Origin: Haloprofundus halophilus
GTDB taxonomy: Archaea > Halobacteriota > Halobacteria > Halobacteriales > Haloferacaceae
Direction of reading: 5' to 3'
Assembly: GCF_003439925.1 (NCBI RefSeq)
Contig: NZ_QQRR01000002.1
Location: 124,001-188,000, forward strand
Length of the DNA: 64,000 nucleotides
The notes below the pieces were generated by a model. The model worked only from the letters and a program-made list of their open reading frames with translations. It made no database searches and had not been told where the DNA came from. Below are positions 1-8,689 of this stretch, in pieces; position 1 is the stretch's first letter, and every line of letters begins with the position of its first letter. The position numbers were made by a program, and so were the translations under genes.

Positions 1-725
1 TCGGCGGGGCCGTGTTCCGTCGAGAAGATGGTCCCCTGCCGGAAGGCGAGTCCCTGCGGGTTGCGGTGACCGTAGGTGAACACCTCGTTGTCGAAGGGGT
101 TGTCCGGATGCGGCTCCCCGTCGAACGTCAACCGGAGCACCTTCCCGTTGAGCGAGTCGGTGTCCTGCGCGCGGTCGCGGTCGTTCGCGTCGCCGACGGT
201 GGCCAGGAGGCTGTCCTCGTAGACGGCGAGGCGACCGCCGTCGTGGATGACGTCGCCGGGGATGTCGTCGACGATGGGCTCCCACTCCCAGCCGTTTTCG
301 AGGTCGTGGCGGACGATACGGTTCGTGAACTCGTACTCGCCGCCGGAGTACGTGTGGTACGTGTACGCCGCCGGTTCGTTCGGGTGAAACACCAGCCCCA
401 GGAGGCCGCCCTCGCCGTCCTGGACGACGTCGTCGACGGTGAGCAGTTCCTCGGGGTTGCCCTCCCCGTCGGGGATTCGGACGATTCGCCCGAGGCGCTC
501 GGTGAGGTAGAGGTCGCCGTCGCGCCACGCCGCTCCCCACGGAATCTCCAGCCCCGTGACCACCGTCTCGTGCTGGATGGTCTGCGGCGGCGGGGAGGTG
601 GTCTCGGCGTCGTCCGTCGACGGCTCGGCGGAGTCGTTTCCGGGCGGGTCGGAAGTGGTCGGGTCGTCGAGGCAACCGCCGAGGGCGACGACGCCGGCGA
701 GGCCGAGATAGGTCCGTCGGTTCAT
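1..725 (-). CDS. PQQ-dependent sugar dehydrogenase-type lipoprotein, 3' end beyond the window
   Basis: This is the N-terminal ~241 residues of a soluble glucose/sorbosone dehydrogenase-type beta-propeller; the rest lies before base 1. The protein begins MNRRTYLGLAGVVALGGC, which combines a twin-arginine signal with a lipobox ending at Cys18, so it is probably a Tat-exported, lipid-anchored protein facing outside. A Thr/Asp/Pro linker follows, then family-typical segments: GLEIPWGAAW near residue 55, YLTERLGRI, GGLLGLVFHPN, and HRNPQGLAF near the break. Members oxidise aldoses with PQQ, but many archaeal ones have unknown substrates. The ATG at 723-725 directly precedes the Tat signal, which fixes the start. 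Family assignment is secure; the substrate is not. Confidence 0.88.
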   Translation of the reverse strand, partial: MNRRTYLGLAGVVALGGCLDDPTTSDPPGNDSAEPSTDDAETTSPPPQTIQHETVVTGLEIPWGAAWRDGDLYLTERLGRIVRIPDGEGNPEELLTVDDVVQDGEGGLLGLVFHPNEPAAYTYHTYSGGEYEFTNRIVRHDLENGWEWEPIVDDIPGDVIHDGGRLAVYEDSLLATVGDANDRDRAQDTDSLNGKVLRLTFDGEPHPDNPFDNEVFTYGHRNPQGLAFRQGTIFSTEHGPA

Positions 726-820
726 AGCCGAATATCTGCTTTCGCTAACCAAAAACTATCGCAAGAAAATCACGTTTCGACGTTCAAACCTCTCCGAACG
801 TCGAGGGCCGAACGCTCGGC

Positions 821-1720
821 TCAGTTCGACGACTCGAAGTCGCGTCCGAACTCGTCGAACACGTCGACACCCTCGGGGAGGTCGTACGGAATCTCGCGCT
901 CGGCCTGTCGGTTCTCGCCGCCGGCCTCCAGCGGTTCGGCTTCGTCCTCCCACCCCGGCTTGATTTTCACGCTCTTCGCGGGCGTGCCGACGGCGACGTG
1001 GTGGGCGGGAACGTCACCCTGTACGACCGACCGCGCCCCGACGACGCTGTTCTCGCCGACTCTGCAGCCGGCGCGGACCATCGCGTCGTAGGTGACGCGC
1101 GCGTCGTCCTCGACGACGGTGTGGAAGTTCTTCACCGCGGTCTGGTCGACGATGTCGTGGTCGTGGCTGTAGAGGTGGACGCCGTCGGAGATGGAGACGC
1201 GATTCCCGATAGTGAGTTTGCCCCGGTCGTCGAGGTGGACGTCGTCGTGGACGACGGTGTTGTCGCCGACGCGGATGTTGTGGCCGTACGTCATCGTGAT
1301 GCCCTTGAACAGGCGGAGGTTCTCGCCGGCCTCCTCGAACAGGTGGTCGGCGAGCATCTGTCGGAACCGGAGGGCGAACTCCACGTTGTCGGCCATCGGC
1401 GTCGCGTCGAACTGCCGCCAGAGCCACTGGAGATGCTTCGAGCGCTTGAACTTCTCCTCGTCCTTCTCGGCGTAGTACTCGGACTCCAACGTCGAGTTAC
1501 ACGGGTCGTACCCCTGCAGGCGGACGCGCTCGGCGTTCGATACGTCTTCGCCCGCCTGCCAGCGCTCGTACGCCTCGCGGTCGCCGTAGAGGTCGATAAG
1601 TACGTCTTGGACCACGTCACAGGTGTCCTCCTCGCCGGAGAGTCGTTCGTCAACCTCGTCGATGAAGGCTCGAACTCCTTCCTCGGCCGCGAGGGGGAGC
1701 GAGATGTGACGTTTTGTCAT
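821..1720 (-). CDS. Left-handed beta-helix (hexapeptide) acyltransferase
   Basis: A 299-residue member of the maltose/galactoside O-acetyltransferase-like superfamily. The first ~130 residues are helical and acidic. From about residue 150 onward there are hexapeptide turns (for example IRVGDNTVVHDDVHLDDRG, then NRVSISDGVHLYSHDHD) and a final coil containing NSVVGARSVVQGDVPAHH and GTPAKSVKI, typical of acetyl-CoA-dependent transferases that act as trimers. The His pair in LYSHDHD is the likely catalytic histidine region. The start at 1720 (MTKRHISLPL) is preferred; an upstream in-frame extension has non-haloarchaeal composition. The gene ends 95 nt before the neighbouring sugar dehydrogenase on the same strand. 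The acceptor is unknown; a sugar or cell-surface glycan precursor is plausible. Confidence 0.85.
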   Translation of the reverse strand: MTKRHISLPLAAEEGVRAFIDEVDERLSGEEDTCDVVQDVLIDLYGDREAYERWQAGEDVSNAERVRLQGYDPCNSTLESEYYAEKDEEKFKRSKHLQWLWRQFDATPMADNVEFALRFRQMLADHLFEEAGENLRLFKGITMTYGHNIRVGDNTVVHDDVHLDDRGKLTIGNRVSISDGVHLYSHDHDIVDQTAVKNFHTVVEDDARVTYDAMVRAGCRVGENSVVGARSVVQGDVPAHHVAVGTPAKSVKIKPGWEDEAEPLEAGGENRQAEREIPYDLPEGVDVFDEFGRDFESSN

Positions 1721-1830
1721 CGGACCAATTTGGCTATCATCGCTCAAATCGGTTCGGGTGTGTGCGCGCCGGGTCAGACCACGCGAAACCGGGAGATACA
1801 CTCTTGTCGAAGCGGATTCTCATCGAAGTC

Positions 1831-2274
1831 ATGCGCAGACGGCGATTCTCGCGGGGCGTCGTTTCGGTCGCGGTCGGCACGGTTCTCGCCGGGTGCACTG
1901 ACAGTACCGCGACAGATAAGCCGACCGCCGTCGCACACGAGCGGGCACCGCCTTCGGAGAAGTCGAGAAAGGTACTGCTGCAGAACGACGATACCAGTCG
2001 CCGTTCTCTCTCGCTCTCCGTCGCGTACGCCGGCGAAACCGTACTACACACCACCTACGAGTTAGAGCCCGCCGAGATGCGCGACGACAACAAAATTCCC
2101 GGAACGGACGAGACGACTCCCTTCGTCGACGCGACGGGAACGTACCGAATCGACGCCGAAACGAGCTCTCGCTCGAAACGGTGGAAGTGGTTCGTCTCGA
2201 ACAAATCGAGAAACGGACAGCTACGTATCACCGAGGACGGCGAACTGACGTTCTCCGAAGTTCCGCAGCTGTAA
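1831..2274 (+). CDS. Small Tat lipoprotein of unknown function
   Basis: A 147-residue protein starting MRRRRFSRGVVSVAVGTVLAGC: a twin-arginine-like signal followed by the lipobox LAGC (Cys22). The mature part is short and beta-rich. It resembles the many haloarchaeal lipoproteins of about 100-200 residues built as a single Ig-like sandwich, with the segment RRSLSLSVAYAGETVLHTTY and a GTYRIDAETSS strand. No catalytic motif is visible. It is divergent from the acyltransferase (gap 1721-1830) and lies 55 nt upstream of the GH68 gene, so it could share transcription with it, although GH68 has its own promoter-like repeat. Confidence 0.75.
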   Translation: MRRRRFSRGVVSVAVGTVLAGCTDSTATDKPTAVAHERAPPSEKSRKVLLQNDDTSRRSLSLSVAYAGETVLHTTYELEPAEMRDDNKIPGTDETTPFVDATGTYRIDAETSSRSKRWKWFVSNKSRNGQLRITEDGELTFSEVPQL

Positions 2275-2305
2275 CCTCGCGTCGAGCGCTATCGGGAGAG
2301 ATTAG

Positions 2306-2324
2306 AGCCTGCATCCGACAGGCT
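2306..2324. promoter_or_regulatory. Inverted repeat, candidate operator of the GH68 gene
   Basis: A perfect 6+6 inverted repeat (AGCCTG, 7-nt spacer, CAGGCT) ends 5 nt before the GH68 ATG at 2330. An AT-containing GATTAG at about 2299-2305 sits where a box A would be for a leaderless transcript, so the repeat would overlap the initiation region and could be a repressor site. It has not been tested, and chance occurrence cannot be excluded. Confidence 0.35.
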
Positions 2325-2329
2325 ACAGC

Positions 2330-3661
2330 ATGCAAGACGACTCCGAGCGGCGTTCCCCGGCCGAGGACCGCCGCACCCCGGCGTGGACCCGCGACCACGC
2401 CGCCGGCATCGAGCGCTCCGAGGACACCGTCGCGCCCATCATCTACCCGCCGGAGGCTCCCGTCGATCCGGACCTCCACATCTGGGACACCTGGTTCCTC
2501 CGCGAGCGCGACAACTCCATCGCCGAAATCGACGGCTACCGCGTCATCTTCGCGCTCACCTCCTCCTCGGAACTGCTGCCCGGCAAGCGCCACGACGTGG
2601 CGACCATCCGCTACTTCTACTCGCGCGACGGCGAGAACTGGGAAACCGGCGGCCCCGTCTTCGACGTCGACGAGAGAGGACCGCTCGGGTCGCGGCAGTG
2701 GGCCGGGAGCGCGCTGTACGACCGAGGCGAAGACGACGAAGGAACCGTCTACGCCTACTACACCGCCTCTGGCCGCCGCGGCGAGGAGGAACTCACCTAC
2801 ACGCAGCGGCTCGCCGTCGGCCACGGCGGCACGATAGAGGCGGACGAAAACGGCCTCCGCATCGAGGGGCCGTGGACCCACGAAGTCCTGCTGGAACCGG
2901 ACGGCGAGTACTACGAGACCGAGAGCCAGTCGCGCGGAATGATCTATACCTTCCGCGACCCGTGGTTCTTCGAGGACGACGGCACGACTTATCTCCTCTT
3001 CGAGGCCAACACGCCGGTTCCCGAGGGCTCCGACACCTGCGGCGGTAACGCCGCCCAGCAGGAGTTCAACGGCAGCGTCGGCGTCGCCGAGTCGCCGACG
3101 GGCGACCCCGCCGACTTCGAACTCCGGCCCCCCTTACTCGACGCCGTCTGCGTGAATCAGGAACTCGAACGCCCGCACGTCGTCCGCCGCGACGGGCGCT
3201 ACTACCTCTTCATCTCCAGTCACGACCACACGTTCGCGCCCGGCCTCGACGGCTACGACGCGCTGTACGGCTTCGTCGCCGACTCGCTGCGCGGCGAGTA
3301 CGAACCGCTCAACGGCTCCGGGCTCGTGCTGACGAACCCCGCGAACGCGCCGTTTCAGGCGTACTCCTGGCTCGCCTACGACCACGGCGATGAGTTGCTC
3401 GTCACCTCGTTCTTCAACTACTTCGAGTTCGACCGGCCGAGTCTCGACGAGGTCGCGGTGCTCCCCGAGGCCGAACAACTGCGTCGCTTCGGCGGGACGC
3501 TCGCGCCGACAGTCCGGCTGAAACTCGACGGTAATCGGACGAGGGTGGTGGGCACGCTCGGCCACGGACACCTCCCGCTGCCGGACGAGAAGCTCCCGGA
3601 GCCGTGGTGGGAACGCGGCGAGGAACTGCCGAACGAGAGCGAGTACGGGCGGCGGACGTAA
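2330..3661 (+). CDS. Glycoside hydrolase family 68 fructosyltransferase (levansucrase/inulosucrase type)
   Basis: A 443-residue GH68 enzyme that splits sucrose and transfers fructosyl units to make levan or inulin-type fructans. The catalytic triad is visible: Asp53 in IWDTW (nucleophile), Asp210 in FRDPW (transition-state stabiliser) and Glu280 in QELERPH (acid/base; Glu278 is the companion acid). The other GH68 blocks WAGSALY (about 124-130) and YLLFEANTP are present. The length matches compact haloarchaeal levansucrases. There is no signal peptide or twin-arginine motif at the N-terminus, so location is unclear: cytosolic, or exported by an unrecognised route. It is convergent with a GH32 gene whose stop is 18 nt away, forming a synthesis/breakdown pair. 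Confidence 0.93.
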   Translation: MQDDSERRSPAEDRRTPAWTRDHAAGIERSEDTVAPIIYPPEAPVDPDLHIWDTWFLRERDNSIAEIDGYRVIFALTSSSELLPGKRHDVATIRYFYSRDGENWETGGPVFDVDERGPLGSRQWAGSALYDRGEDDEGTVYAYYTASGRRGEEELTYTQRLAVGHGGTIEADENGLRIEGPWTHEVLLEPDGEYYETESQSRGMIYTFRDPWFFEDDGTTYLLFEANTPVPEGSDTCGGNAAQQEFNGSVGVAESPTGDPADFELRPPLLDAVCVNQELERPHVVRRDGRYYLFISSHDHTFAPGLDGYDALYGFVADSLRGEYEPLNGSGLVLTNPANAPFQAYSWLAYDHGDELLVTSFFNYFEFDRPSLDEVAVLPEAEQLRRFGGTLAPTVRLKLDGNRTRVVGTLGHGHLPLPDEKLPEPWWERGEELPNESEYGRRT

Positions 3662-3679
3662 GCTGTCAGAGCCGCCGAC

Positions 3680-5827
3680 TCAGGACCGTCGTCGCTTCCC
3701 GGCTGGGAACGTCGCTTCGAGTTCCCACACCCTCGCCGACCGGAGCGTCGCGCCGCCGCCGACCGCCGCCAGCGACACGCCCTCCGCGTCGTCGCGCGTC
3801 GGATAGACGCGGCTCGTGAGGCACCGGCGCTCGTTCGCGAACAGTTCCAGAACCGAGCCGTCGACGAACGCGCGAAGCGAGAGCGAGTCCCCCTCGACGG
3901 GCATCCGTTGTTCGCCTTTCGCCGCCGGACCGTGGCTCGACGCCGAGCGGTCGACAACGACCGACTCGCCGTCGTATCTGATCACCGTTCGCTCCGAGAG
4001 CGCGGGCGACTCGAACACGCCGAGTTCGAACGTCGCACCCTCTTCGAGCGCGACGTCGAACGCCAGTTCGTAGCTGTTGCCCGTCACCCCGAGCGCCCGG
4101 CGCTCGCCCGCCGACAGCGACACGTCGCCGGAGAGCGCGCTCCGCTCGCGGAGGCTCGCCAGTTCGGCGGCCGGTCGCTGGACGATGTCGCCTCCGGACA
4201 CGTCGAGTTCCCGCGGCAGCGACATCGCGCCTGACCAGCCGGCGCGCCACTGCGCGTCGAGGTCACGGGCTTCGGGGAGCCACCCCCACGTCAGCACGCG
4301 GCCGTCGGGCGCGCGAAGCGACTGCGGGGCGTAGTAGTCGCCGTAGTCGAGCACGCCCTCGTTCGTCGGGGCGAAGTCGGGCGCGTCCAAATCCGCCTCG
4401 CCGACGAAGTAGATGGTCCGGTCGTAGTTCGAAACCTGCAGAAGCTCTCCCTCCTCGAACGTCAGCAGCTCCGGGCACTCCCAGACGGTTCCGGGGTCGG
4501 GCTCCTCGCGGCCGAACAGCGGGCCGACGTACTCCCACTCGTCGAGGCTCTCGCCGCGGTAGAGCAGCACGACGCCGCCGCCGGACTGCGAGCCCGCGCC
4601 GATGAGGTGGTACCAGACGCCGTCCTGTCGCCAGACGCAGTGGTCGCGGAACTCGGCGTCCCAGTCGTTCGTCGCCAGCACGGGCGGGTCCGTCGGCGCA
4701 GCCTCGATGACGGGGTTCTCGGCGTGCTTGGTCCACGTCCGGAGCTCGTCGTCGGCTGCGGTCGCCAGACAGGGCAGTTGGACGCGACCGCGGCCTCCGG
4801 TGTACAGGAGCCTCGGCGTTCCGTCGGTGTCGACGACGGTGCACCCCGACCAACAGCCGTCGCGGTCGGGGCCGTCCGGCGACGGCGAGAGCGCCACCGG
4901 TTCGTCGCGCCAGTCGACGAGGTCCTCGCTCGTCGCGTGCCCCCAGTGAATCGACCCGTGGAACGGCCCCGCGGGGTTGTACTGGTAGAACAGGTGATAC
5001 CGCCCGTCGTGGTAGACGAGCCCGTTCGGGTCGTTCAGCCAGTTCGCGGGTGCGGCGAGATGGTATCCGGGTCGGTGGTGGTCGTCGGAAAGCGCCGCCC
5101 GGACCGTCTCGAACCCCTCGGTATCGTCGGGTCGTTCGGTGAACGTCGGCCACCGGTCGGAAGAGAGCGACGCCAGTAAGTTCCGTGCGAACCGGTCGCG
5201 TTCGCGCGTCTCGCCGCTCTCGCAGTCGAACTGGAGATGCTCGCCGACACCGGCGACCGCCCCCGCGCCGACGCGCCACGACAACAGCGACTTGTGACCA
5301 ACCAACAGGTCGTCGCCGCGCAGTGAACTCCCGAGAACCTGCCCCCGTTCGGGGACGAGTGTCTCGTATCGCGCGAACTGTCGGCCGTCGTCGGGCGACG
5401 CCAGGTGGAACCGGTCGTCGAACGACTCGAACACCGGGTGGTCGGCGTAAAGCGCCTTCCGCGCGAATCCGGCGGGTTCGTGAACGTCTTCGACGCCGAC
5501 GGCGTCCGGGCGGACGCTGTCGATGCCGAGGGGTTCGACCGCGGAGAGGGCGCGAAGCGAGAGAAGTACTCCGCCGCCGTCTTCGAGAAACGAGTGGATG
5601 CGTGGAGCGCTCTCGCGGACCACCGCCGGCCCGTCGTCGAGAGGCGCGTCGCGGTGCCACCAGACCGCGTCGTAGGCGCCGAGGTCGACGGCCCCCTCGG
5701 CGACGGCGGCGAACGAGACGATATCGGCGGTCGTCGCCGCCTCCGCGCACCACTCGTACGCCGCCCGCTGCTCCGGCGAACGGTCGGTTACGTACACACA
5801 CGCGACGCGTGCTGGGAGCGTGTCCAT
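3680..5827 (-). CDS. GH32 fructosidase with an N-terminal ThuA/amidotransferase-like domain
   Basis: A 715-residue two-part protein. Residues ~1-225 look like a ThuA/class I amidotransferase-like flavodoxin fold ([11 protein letters not shown] at 52-62, [12 protein letters not shown] at 80-91). Residues ~255-705 are a GH32 five-blade propeller plus C-terminal beta-sandwich. GH32 motifs: WLNDPNG at 263-269 with nucleophile Asp266, WSGCTV, and WECPEL at 449-454 with acid/base Glu450. The usual RDP motif reads FRDH (393-396): Asp is kept, Pro is His. There is no signal peptide. It should hydrolyse sucrose, levan or inulin fragments. A box A-like CTTAAT lies about 28 nt before the ATG, suggesting leaderless expression. 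Invertase and levanase cannot be told apart here. Confidence 0.9.
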   Translation of the reverse strand: MDTLPARVACVYVTDRSPEQRAAYEWCAEAATTADIVSFAAVAEGAVDLGAYDAVWWHRDAPLDDGPAVVRESAPRIHSFLEDGGGVLLSLRALSAVEPLGIDSVRPDAVGVEDVHEPAGFARKALYADHPVFESFDDRFHLASPDDGRQFARYETLVPERGQVLGSSLRGDDLLVGHKSLLSWRVGAGAVAGVGEHLQFDCESGETRERDRFARNLLASLSSDRWPTFTERPDDTEGFETVRAALSDDHHRPGYHLAAPANWLNDPNGLVYHDGRYHLFYQYNPAGPFHGSIHWGHATSEDLVDWRDEPVALSPSPDGPDRDGCWSGCTVVDTDGTPRLLYTGGRGRVQLPCLATAADDELRTWTKHAENPVIEAAPTDPPVLATNDWDAEFRDHCVWRQDGVWYHLIGAGSQSGGGVVLLYRGESLDEWEYVGPLFGREEPDPGTVWECPELLTFEEGELLQVSNYDRTIYFVGEADLDAPDFAPTNEGVLDYGDYYAPQSLRAPDGRVLTWGWLPEARDLDAQWRAGWSGAMSLPRELDVSGGDIVQRPAAELASLRERSALSGDVSLSAGERRALGVTGNSYELAFDVALEEGATFELGVFESPALSERTVIRYDGESVVVDRSASSHGPAAKGEQRMPVEGDSLSLRAFVDGSVLELFANERRCLTSRVYPTRDDAEGVSLAAVGGGATLRSARVWELEATFPAGKRRRS

Positions 5828-5852
5828 CCTCTACGACTGACGTCGCTGGGCG

Positions 5853-5858
5853 ATTAAG
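5853..5858 (-). promoter_or_regulatory. Box A-like element of the GH32 gene
   Basis: CTTAAT on the minus strand is centred about 28-30 nt upstream of the ATG at 5827, the spacing expected for a leaderless haloarchaeal transcript. This rests on position and composition only. Confidence 0.4.
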
Positions 5859-5995
5859 CGTTGCCGACTCCCGTTGGCGACCGGACGCGCTCCCGACCTG
5901 ACTGTACGAGGGTTCAACAGACGGTAAGGCGAACGCCTCGGGGACGTACTCGCCGCCGGATAGTCGAGCACTCTCCCCTGGCGGGTGCCGGAAGC

Positions 5996-6730
5996 TCAAT
6001 CGGCGGCCTGTTCGGCCTTGCGGGTCTCTTCTACTCGCAGCGGGTCGGCCGTCGAGGTCGCGGTGACCAGTCGCAGGACCTGTCCCGCGTTCGTGAGGAG
6101 TTTGTTCTCCGCCTTCCGGAGGTGTTCTTCGTACGTCGAGCGAGCGACGGCCGTCTTGCCGGCCAGTTCCCGGAGGGAGGTCTTCCGCGGTTGCTCGTAG
6201 TACCCGCTTTCCAGCGCTAACTGGAGTGCCGCTAACTGTCGGTCGGTGAGGTTCTCGAACAGCTGATTCGCCGGGGCTAACATGCTGTGAGGTATCTGCG
6301 TCTCCGAAATCGAGGTTTTCGAGAGCAACTCGATTTCTCTATCGGCTCGCAGGTCACCAAGTAGGTCCCGAATGTCTTCGCTGTCGAACGCGACCACTGT
6401 GTAGTGCTCCCATCCCTGGCGGTAGATCGTCGGCGACTGGTACAGGCAGTTGTGCTCCTCGAAGCGGTCGATGATGGACTCCTCGAGCGAACAGAGACAG
6501 GACTGCGTGACGACGTGATACCCGCTGTCGTCCTCCGACTCGTGCAGGACGGTCCCGATCTGGCCGATCTCCTCGAGTAACTCGTCGGTCGGCGTCGTCT
6601 CCGAGGAGATTTCGAGCACCTGGCAGTCACTCAGCGGCCACTCGCGTATGGTCAGGTCCGGGTGCCGTTCCGAGATCTTCCGGTACGGACACTCGTGTTC
6701 GACCCGAATCGAGGCCTCGTACAGACTCAT
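5996..6730 (-). CDS. HTH-10 (bacterio-opsin activator-like) transcriptional regulator
   Basis: A 244-residue regulator of the haloarchaeal Bat/HTH-10 group. Residues ~1-165 form the Bat-type sensory region, with MSLYEASIRVEHECPY at the start. The C-terminal helix-turn-helix is recognisable from NLTDRQLAALQLALESGYY through RKTSLRELAGKTAVARSTYEEHLRKAENKLL. The start at 6730 is preferred over an in-frame ATG at 6772, because it gives the canonical N-terminus and puts a CTTAATCATT box A about 27 nt upstream. It is divergent from the rhodanese remnant and MFS transporter, with an 18-bp inverted repeat between them. Control of that operon and of itself is likely but inferred. Ligand unknown. Confidence 0.9.
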   Translation of the reverse strand: MSLYEASIRVEHECPYRKISERHPDLTIREWPLSDCQVLEISSETTPTDELLEEIGQIGTVLHESEDDSGYHVVTQSCLCSLEESIIDRFEEHNCLYQSPTIYRQGWEHYTVVAFDSEDIRDLLGDLRADREIELLSKTSISETQIPHSMLAPANQLFENLTDRQLAALQLALESGYYEQPRKTSLRELAGKTAVARSTYEEHLRKAENKLLTNAGQVLRLVTATSTADPLRVEETRKAEQAAD

Positions 6731-6762
6731 GCGAACGATTTCGGTCTGGTAATGATTAAGGG

Positions 6763-6780
6763 TGCCGGCCATGTCCGGCA
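6763..6780. promoter_or_regulatory. Inverted repeat between divergent regulator and transporter operon
   Basis: TGCCGG-CCATGT-CCGGCA is a perfect 6+6 dyad within the 89-nt divergent gap. It lies just upstream of the regulator's box A (about 6754-6760) and just before CTATAT (about 6785-6790), which would serve the rightward genes. The position suits an operator for the HTH-10 protein. Confidence 0.45.
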
Positions 6781-6819
6781 GCGCCTATATGCAAATACGA
6801 ATCTTATCCGGGAACACCG

Positions 6820-7098
6820 ATGCGAGAGCCACCGGCGGAAGAACTCGACGAACAGCTACGAGACGGCGACGGTAAGCCGCTCGTCCTCGACATCCGTCAC
6901 GAAGACAACGAGGAGTCGCGCGTTCCGGACAGTCTCGGCGTCGGCGTTTGCGACGAGCGAACACCGTCCGAGAACTCGCGTCGAACGCCCGGAGCATCCC
7001 GAGAGCGCGTCGAGCGGACGAACGTCGGGCGGGAATCAGCCCCGTCGACGAGTCGGCCGAACCGGGTCCCAACAACTGCGCGACTGAGTGATTCATGA
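6820..7098 (+). pseudogene. Truncated or frameshifted rhodanese-like domain gene
   Basis: The first ~45 codons encode MREPPAEELDEQLRDGDGK, then PLVLDIRHEDNEESRVPDSLGV. This matches the N-terminal half of a rhodanese domain, where a LDIR(x)EDEW(x)xGHIPGA-type segment precedes the active-site loop. Beyond about base 6955 the reading frame turns into a Ser/Arg/Thr/Pro-rich, non-acidic sequence with no cysteine active-site loop, as expected of out-of-frame translation. The frame ends in an ATGA overlap with the MFS start at 7095. I read it as a decayed rhodanese gene that once led the transporter operon. A functional short protein is less likely. Confidence 0.5.
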
Positions 7099-8387
7099 GT
7101 ACGGAAACCGAACTCAAACAGGGCATCCGCGAGCACCTCGGGCAGTTCTCGCTACACGTCCTACTGGTGTTTGCGACGGGCCTGACCATCGGGTCCGAGC
7201 GCGCCGTCGTGCCTGTGCTAGGTCGTGACGTGCTCGGCGTCGAGTCGCTGCTCGTCATCGGCTCGTTCGTCGTCTCGTTCGGGTTCGTCAAGGCGCTGCT
7301 CAACCTCTACGCCGGCAAGTGGGGCGGCGAATACGGCCGCAAGCCGGTGCTCGTCCTCGGGTGGGCGACTGCACTACCGCTTCCGGTCATCCTGATCTTC
7401 GCGCCGAGTTGGGGCTGGATCACCGTCGGAAACATCCTCCTCGGCATCAACCAAGCGTTGACGTGGAGTATGGCGATCAACGCCAAGATAGACATCGCAG
7501 GTCCCGAGCAGCGAGGGCTGGCCGTCGGTATCGACGAGGCGTTCGGTTACAGCGGCGTCGCCGCCGGTGCCTGGGTCACGGGGGTCATCGCCGCCCGGAC
7601 GAGTCTCCGACCCGAGCCGTTCTACTTCCTCGCTGTCGTGGTCGTGTTGGCGTTCCTCATCTCGATCTTCCTTATCAAGGAGACGGTCCAGCTCGCGGCG
7701 GTGGAAGTCGACGACGACGACCACCACGACGCGAATCTCCCGTTCATCGAGGTCCTGAAGCGGGCGACCTACGGAGACAGAACGCTGTTCGCCGCGGCAC
7801 AGGCGGGTCACATCGAGAAGTTCGTCGACACGCTGTTCTGGCTCGCCGTCCCACTGTATCTCACCGGTCGGGGGCTCGGAATCGCGGCTGTCGGGCTCGT
7901 TATCGGAATCCACAGTGCGATGTACTTCTTTCAGATCGCAACCGGTGGCCTCGCGGATCGGATTGGTCGCCGCCCGCCCGTCGTCGTCGGCATGTTCCTC
8001 GCCGGCGCGGGTATCCTGGGAATGGTACTCGTCGAAGGGTATCTCCCGTGGGCCGTTCTCTCGGGCGTTTCCGGGCTCGGAATGGCGCTACTCTACCCGA
8101 ATCTGATGACCGTTCCGGGCGATGCGGCTCATCCGACGTGGCGTGCGACGGGGATGGGCGTCTACCGGATGTGGCGTGACGCTGGCTACGGAGTCGGTGC
8201 GATCCTGATCGGACTCTCGATGGAGTTCGTGAACGTCGAAGCCGCGTTCTACACGACGGCGCTCCTGATGTTCGTCTCCGGCGCAATCGTCTACGTCTGG
8301 ATGGAAGAGACCCATCCCGACTTCGGGACTCACGAGCCACCCGCTCCGGCTACTGAACCGCCAACTCGTGTCGTGTCTGAGGACTAG
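7095..8387 (+). CDS. Major facilitator superfamily transporter
   Basis: A 430-residue, 12-span MFS protein in the inner membrane. The loop 2-3 signature is KWGGEYGRKPVLVLGW (about residues 74-89), and a related loop in the second half reads GGLADRIGRRPPVVVG. A charged His/Asp-rich cytoplasmic loop (VEVDDDDHHDANLP) separates the two halves. The C-terminus is a short hydrophilic tail. The substrate cannot be inferred from sequence. It follows a broken rhodanese frame with a 4-nt overlap and is divergent from an HTH-10 regulator that probably controls it. Rhodanese-MFS pairs elsewhere suggest a sulfur compound or another small anion, but this is conjecture. Confidence 0.9.
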   Translation: MSTETELKQGIREHLGQFSLHVLLVFATGLTIGSERAVVPVLGRDVLGVESLLVIGSFVVSFGFVKALLNLYAGKWGGEYGRKPVLVLGWATALPLPVILIFAPSWGWITVGNILLGINQALTWSMAINAKIDIAGPEQRGLAVGIDEAFGYSGVAAGAWVTGVIAARTSLRPEPFYFLAVVVVLAFLISIFLIKETVQLAAVEVDDDDHHDANLPFIEVLKRATYGDRTLFAAAQAGHIEKFVDTLFWLAVPLYLTGRGLGIAAVGLVIGIHSAMYFFQIATGGLADRIGRRPPVVVGMFLAGAGILGMVLVEGYLPWAVLSGVSGLGMALLYPNLMTVPGDAAHPTWRATGMGVYRMWRDAGYGVGAILIGLSMEFVNVEAAFYTTALLMFVSGAIVYVWMEETHPDFGTHEPPAPATEPPTRVVSED

Positions 8388-8689
8388 TGTTGTGGCCCGG
8401 GCCCTTTCTGGACTCGTTCGTCCTCAGTCTGTTTTGTCACGTCGGGAAATCCCGGCTGTCGAGAACCGATGCGGAAAACCCGTCCAACCGAGTCGCCGAA
8501 AAGAGCTGTTTGTAGAACCGCGGACCGGCCTTCGAGAGATTTCGTATCTCAGTATGTGGTTTACTCCTGGGTGCCCGCCGACGACGGCGACGGTCGCCCT
8601 CGACCGCGAAACGTCGACGGCACGTCGGTTCTGCCGGTTTCGACGGTCGAACCGGTTCCGATAAGTGTCGTCTCACCTTAGCTCGCGGT
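8388..8689. other. 302-nt gap with no supported gene
   Basis: Between the MFS and aldo/keto reductase stops and starts I see no reading frame with haloarchaeal composition. It begins with the 10-bp palindrome GGCCCGGGCC (8394-8403) followed by CTTT, which may mark transcript ending. GATAAGTG at about 8659-8666 could be the box A of the next gene. Confidence 0.5.

Noticed and set aside
4263-5999. Minus-strand 578-codon frame overlapping the GH32 gene
   Set aside because: Composed almost wholly of Arg/Pro/Gly out-of-frame translation of GH32.
8394-8403. GGCCCGGGCC palindrome as a terminator hairpin
   Set aside because: A perfect palindrome without a loop cannot form a useful hairpin; archaeal termination relies on T tracts instead.
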